From NCBI GenBank assembly GCA_029259455.1, contig JAPDIT010000050.1, positions 1-8,847 of the forward strand: a stretch of DNA of 8,847 nt, read 5' to 3'. The translations under genes were made by a program, and so were the position numbers. The first letter of the stretch is position 1; each line of letters starts with the position of its first letter. Shown here piece by piece: positions 6,396-8,847 of the stretch. The notes under the pieces were generated by a model. It made no database searches. It was not told where the DNA came from and saw only the letters and a program-made list of their open reading frames with translations. Source of the DNA: Archaeoglobi archaeon. GTDB taxonomy: Archaea > Halobacteriota > Archaeoglobi > Archaeoglobales > Archaeoglobaceae.

Positions 6396-7954
6396 TACTT
6401 CCCACCCTTCTTCTCCTTCTCAGCCTTCCTGACGATGACCTTGTCGATTGTAATCTTCGCATCCTTGATGATCAGCTTAACTCCTGCCGGGGCTGCTGAA
6501 GAAGCTGGTATCTGAAGGGCGGACAGCTGGAATCCGGGCATCTGCATCGGCATTGGCTGCATCGCCGCTGGCTGTGCTGGCTGAGCGGCAGGAGCTTCGG
6601 CCGCAACCTCTTCAACAGCTTCTTCAGCCTCCTCTTCTTCCTCAACCCATCCATTGGTAATCTTCTGGCCATCCACAGGCCTGACAACGCCCTTCACCAC
6701 TGGGTGATCAACTTTCTTAAGGAACTCCTTGAGCTCATCAAGAGTCTTGGCATCCTCCTCCGTTGCGATCTTGTCTCTTATGTCATCTGGGATGTACTTT
6801 GCCACCCTCTCCTTCAGCTCCTTCGGCATCCAGACAACCCTGTACCACCCACCGTCAGCCTGAATGAACTTCTTGCTTCTGAAGTAGGCAATACCAATGC
6901 CAAGGAATCCGACTACCTGCTTTCCACCACCGGTCTGCCCTGCCATTGTTGAGAATGTCAGACCGTTTGGTGCTGGTTCAGCGTAACCTCTGTGCACCCA
7001 GCCGATGCCGTCAACTTCTGGCATGTAGAATCCAATTACCTCGAAGCAGCCACAGCTTGTGTGCGGATACTCAAAGAAGCTGTGCAGCTTTATCCTCTCG
7101 TACTCTCCACCGCTCTCCTGCTTCGCAAACTCGTTAACACCAGTGTATTCACCACCGATTGGATCGACACACTCACCTTTAGGAACTGCCCTGTTAGGAC
7201 CTTCGGGGTCAACCTTTGCGGCAGCTCTACCGTCGAACCACGTTATCGCCCCGCATAGCGAGGGTCTGTCTGGTGAGACGATACATACATTGGTAGGAGC
7301 AAAGCTCTGGCAGAGAGTGCATGAATAGAATTCATCAACATCCTCATCACTCAGAGCCTCAACTCTCGCATCTCTCTCCTCGAATATTGGCATCGCAAGC
7401 TCGTTAAGCAGCTTCTCGACCAGATCCTTGTCGGTGATGTAAACGGCCTCAATCTTCTCTATGAAGGGCAGCTCGTTCTTGTAGAGCATCATTGTTGCTT
7501 TGGCAATCTGGATGAGGCTCTTCAGCCCCTTCTTAATAGCGTTCTTACCAATTCTGATCCAGATGTCGTATCTCTGGTTGAGGTGCATGTATCCCTCGAT
7601 ATAGTTCTGGAAGTCGTGGTTTCTTCTTTCAATGACGGGCTCAAGATCTGTCTCTACCATCTCACCGGCAATGTAGTAAATCATTGCGTATGGATATGCT
7701 TTCCCTTCTTCCATCTCATCAAGGTCAGGGCCGATGAGTGTAACTTTCATATCCTCTACCTGATCCACGGGCAGAGCCATAACGAGTTCGAAGCCGGGCT
7801 GTGTTGGACCACCAAGTTCAACGAACATGTCACCTTTTCTGATTCTCTCTCCCTCGTACATCGGAGATATGTCGAACGGAAACTCTGCTTCCTCGCCAAC
7901 ACTTTCTTTGACTTTAACACCTTCCGGAATCCCTATCCTTTTTCTCTCAACCAT
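6395..7954 (-). CDS. cdhC: ACDS beta subunit, acetyl-CoA synthase
   Basis: CdhC makes and cleaves the C-C bond of acetyl-CoA at its Ni-Ni-[4Fe-4S] A-cluster. The 519-residue protein has the archaeal short form, lacking the bacterial N-terminal CODH-binding domain. Cluster ligands are C212, C215 (SCTLCQSF), C224, C234 and the CGC at C301-C303. Their spacing (3, 9, 10, 67, 2) is the same as I recall for bacterial acetyl-CoA synthase (506, 509, 518, 528, 595, 597). F218 is in the position of the phenylalanine near the cluster. After about residue 435 the chain is acidic (EEEEEAEEAVEE), then Ala/Pro/Gln and Met-rich (450-490). It ends in a strand-like module VKLIIKDAKITIDKVIV (492-508) and a Lys-rich tip. 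GGAGGTGA (7968-7961), 6 bases before ATG, fixes the start. It is the first gene of the operon. Confidence 0.97.
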   Translation of the reverse strand: MVERKRIGIPEGVKVKESVGEEAEFPFDISPMYEGERIRKGDMFVELGGPTQPGFELVMALPVDQVEDMKVTLIGPDLDEMEEGKAYPYAMIYYIAGEMVETDLEPVIERRNHDFQNYIEGYMHLNQRYDIWIRIGKNAIKKGLKSLIQIAKATMMLYKNELPFIEKIEAVYITDKDLVEKLLNELAMPIFEERDARVEALSDEDVDEFYSCTLCQSFAPTNVCIVSPDRPSLCGAITWFDGRAAAKVDPEGPNRAVPKGECVDPIGGEYTGVNEFAKQESGGEYERIKLHSFFEYPHTSCGCFEVIGFYMPEVDGIGWVHRGYAEPAPNGLTFSTMAGQTGGGKQVVGFLGIGIAYFRSKKFIQADGGWYRVVWMPKELKERVAKYIPDDIRDKIATEEDAKTLDELKEFLKKVDHPVVKGVVRPVDGQKITNGWVEEEEEAEEAVEEVAAEAPAAQPAQPAAMQPMPMQMPGFQLSALQIPASSAAPAGVKLIIKDAKITIDKVIVRKAEKEKKGGK

Positions 7955-8188
7955 ACTTGCTCACCTCCAATCCACTTAGACTATACCCAAACCACCATTT
8001 TTGTTTATTTGTATTTATCGCTTTTCGCCTTTCCGCCAAACTACACGATTCCTCACTTAGCCCAATTTTCTCAGGCCTCCTTTACGATTTCAGAGTCGCT
8101 AGAATTTAAATTAATCGAAAAATATTCCATGTAGCAATTTTTTGAACAATAATTACAACAAGTGTTAACGATAAAAAAATTGGTTATA
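7955..8188 (-). promoter_or_regulatory. Promoter and leader of the cdh operon
   Basis: On the minus strand, CGATAAATACAAATAAAC (8020-8003) is the best TATA-like region. A start about 25 bases downstream, near 7989, would give a leader of roughly 35 bases ending in the strong ribosome-binding site GGAGGTGA (7968-7961). Further upstream the sequence is very A/T-rich and contains a perfect palindrome AATTTAAATT (8103-8112). The 234-base spacer shows no additional gene; a plus-strand frame that crosses it is the shadow of cdhC extended by chance. Confidence 0.55.
8171..8181 (-). terminator. Oligo-T terminator after aglB
   Basis: About ten bases after the aglB stop (8191-8189) the minus strand reads CAATTTTTTTAT, with seven T in a row (8179-8173). 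This is a plausible archaeal termination signal and would separate aglB transcription from the cdh promoter downstream. No stable hairpin precedes it. Confidence 0.45.
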
Positions 8189-8847
8189 CTATAAATCAAG
8201 TTCAACCACATCTCCATTTTGAACCTGCTCCTCCTCCACTGTCAGCTCTCTCACAACGTTTCCTGCTTTTATGTAGTAAGGCGTCACCGGTTTAACGGGG
8301 TAGCTGGAGTCGTGAGAGTAAGGGAGCACAATAGTATAAGTGCCGTTTTCAACCTTAACCGTCTGCCAGTACTCGAAAGTTCTGTTTTGATTCGTTTTGA
8401 TTGTTGCATTTACAATAACTTCTGTTACATTGCTGGAAACTTTGCCAGTAACAACTGCCCCTTTAACTCTCTCGAAGATTTTTACATACCCTGAAGGTGC
8501 AATTTTCACAGACGTCCCAATTTTTTTCTCGTAAAGCTGGCTGTAGGCGTACTTGTAGAGAACTTCCTGCGTACCCATTGTCGGAGAAAGACCATATCGT
8601 GCCCTCATTACTGACTCATAAAGGGCTACCTGCAAAACCTGACTCTCGTTGTTTAAATCGACCTGAGAGATATAAGACATCCATTCTCCAGGATAATCGC
8701 TTTCGTAAATCATCCTGTAATGAGATAACCCGCTACCGTCAAATAAATGCAGTTTTGCCTCCATCGTGTTGTAGTAAAGCTCACTTGGAATTCGGAGAGG
8801 GATAATGATAGAGTTCATTGGTACATCCCACTGAGAGGTTGCATACC
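8189..8847 (-). CDS. aglB: C-terminal part of AglB oligosaccharyltransferase (partial)
   Basis: This is the last 218 residues of a larger protein; the frame is open to the right edge, so the 5' part is outside the window. The ATG at 8818 is internal, because the preceding codons continue the frame as YATSQWDVP. The segment PSELYYNTMEAKLHLFDGSG, followed by LSHYRMIYES, is characteristic of the AglB/STT3 C-terminal globular domain. AglB moves an oligosaccharide from a dolichol carrier to Asn in N-x-S/T sequons on the outer face of the membrane. The rest (VKIAPSGYVKIFERVKGAVV, then VNATIKTNQNRTFEYWQTV and a Thr/Tyr-rich end) looks like the accessory beta-sandwich found at the C terminus of long archaeal AglB. 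The transmembrane domain and the WWDYG motif are not in the window. The stop is TAG. It probably corresponds to the long AglB paralog of A. fulgidus. Confidence 0.85.
   Translation of the reverse strand, partial: YATSQWDVPMNSIIIPLRIPSELYYNTMEAKLHLFDGSGLSHYRMIYESDYPGEWMSYISQVDLNNESQVLQVALYESVMRARYGLSPTMGTQEVLYKYAYSQLYEKKIGTSVKIAPSGYVKIFERVKGAVVTGKVSSNVTEVIVNATIKTNQNRTFEYWQTVKVENGTYTIVLPYSHDSSYPVKPVTPYYIKAGNVVRELTVEEEQVQNGDVVELDL

Noticed and set aside
7583..8134. 183-codon plus-strand frame antisense to cdhC and running into the intergenic region
   Set aside because: It is the complement of the well-supported cdhC, is rich in His, Cys and Phe with no recognisable domain, and lacks promoter and ribosome-binding signals.
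8189..8818. Treating the 209-codon minus-strand frame as a complete gene starting at 8818
   Set aside because: The frame stays open to the window edge and the residues before that ATG fit the AglB domain, so the ATG is internal.
1..8847. tRNA, rRNA, CRISPR array or insertion sequence
   Set aside because: No repeat-spacer pattern, tRNA-like cloverleaf, rRNA segment or terminal-repeat-bounded element was seen.

Overview
The window looks like a chromosomal segment of a hyperthermophilic, sulfate-reducing euryarchaeon of the genus Archaeoglobus. I recognise the gene order as that of Archaeoglobus fulgidus from memory, without a database search. The supporting signs are an archaeal TATA-box-binding protein, archaeal TATA and GGAGGTGA ribosome-binding signals, genes of the archaeal acetyl-CoA decarbonylase/synthase (ACDS/Cdh) complex, and the C-terminal end of an AglB-type oligosaccharyltransferase.

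Layout. Positions 1-230 hold no gene I can identify, only short open frames. A small membrane protein of the DUF4389 type lies on the minus strand (231-563). A 206-base divergent spacer follows and carries the promoter of a tight plus-strand operon. That operon contains tbp (770-1321), a NagD-like HAD-family phosphatase (1322-2110) and a predicted RNA-binding protein with a C-terminal EMAP-type tRNA-binding segment (2113-2760). It meets, tail to tail and only 4 bases apart, the end of a long minus-strand operon, which read in its own direction is cdhC - 28-codon ORF - cooC - cdhD - cdhE (7954 down to 2765). Upstream of cdhC is a 234-base promoter region, then the 3' end of aglB, which runs off the right edge.

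How the genes work together. CdhC carries the Ni-Fe-S A-cluster that makes or cleaves acetyl-CoA. CdhD and CdhE form the corrinoid iron-sulfur protein that moves the methyl group to or from the tetrahydropterin cofactor. The CooC-type ATPase probably helps nickel insertion. The CO dehydrogenase subunits (CdhA/CdhB) are not in the window. In this organism the complex serves lactate/acetyl-CoA oxidation and autotrophic CO2 fixation. The junctions between the genes (TAATG, ATGA, GTGA, then GGAGGTG plus ATG) point to translational coupling.

The most unusual item is the 28-codon ORF wedged between cdhC and cooC. Its predicted product repeats the last structured motif of CdhC (VKLIIKDAKITIDKVIV versus VKLILKGAQIHIPELII), so it looks like a free-standing copy of the CdhC tail. 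Other points worth checking are a palindrome-plus-third-half-site overlapping the tbp TATA box, a second CxC pair in CooC, and Ala/Pro-rich linkers in both CdhC and CdhD.
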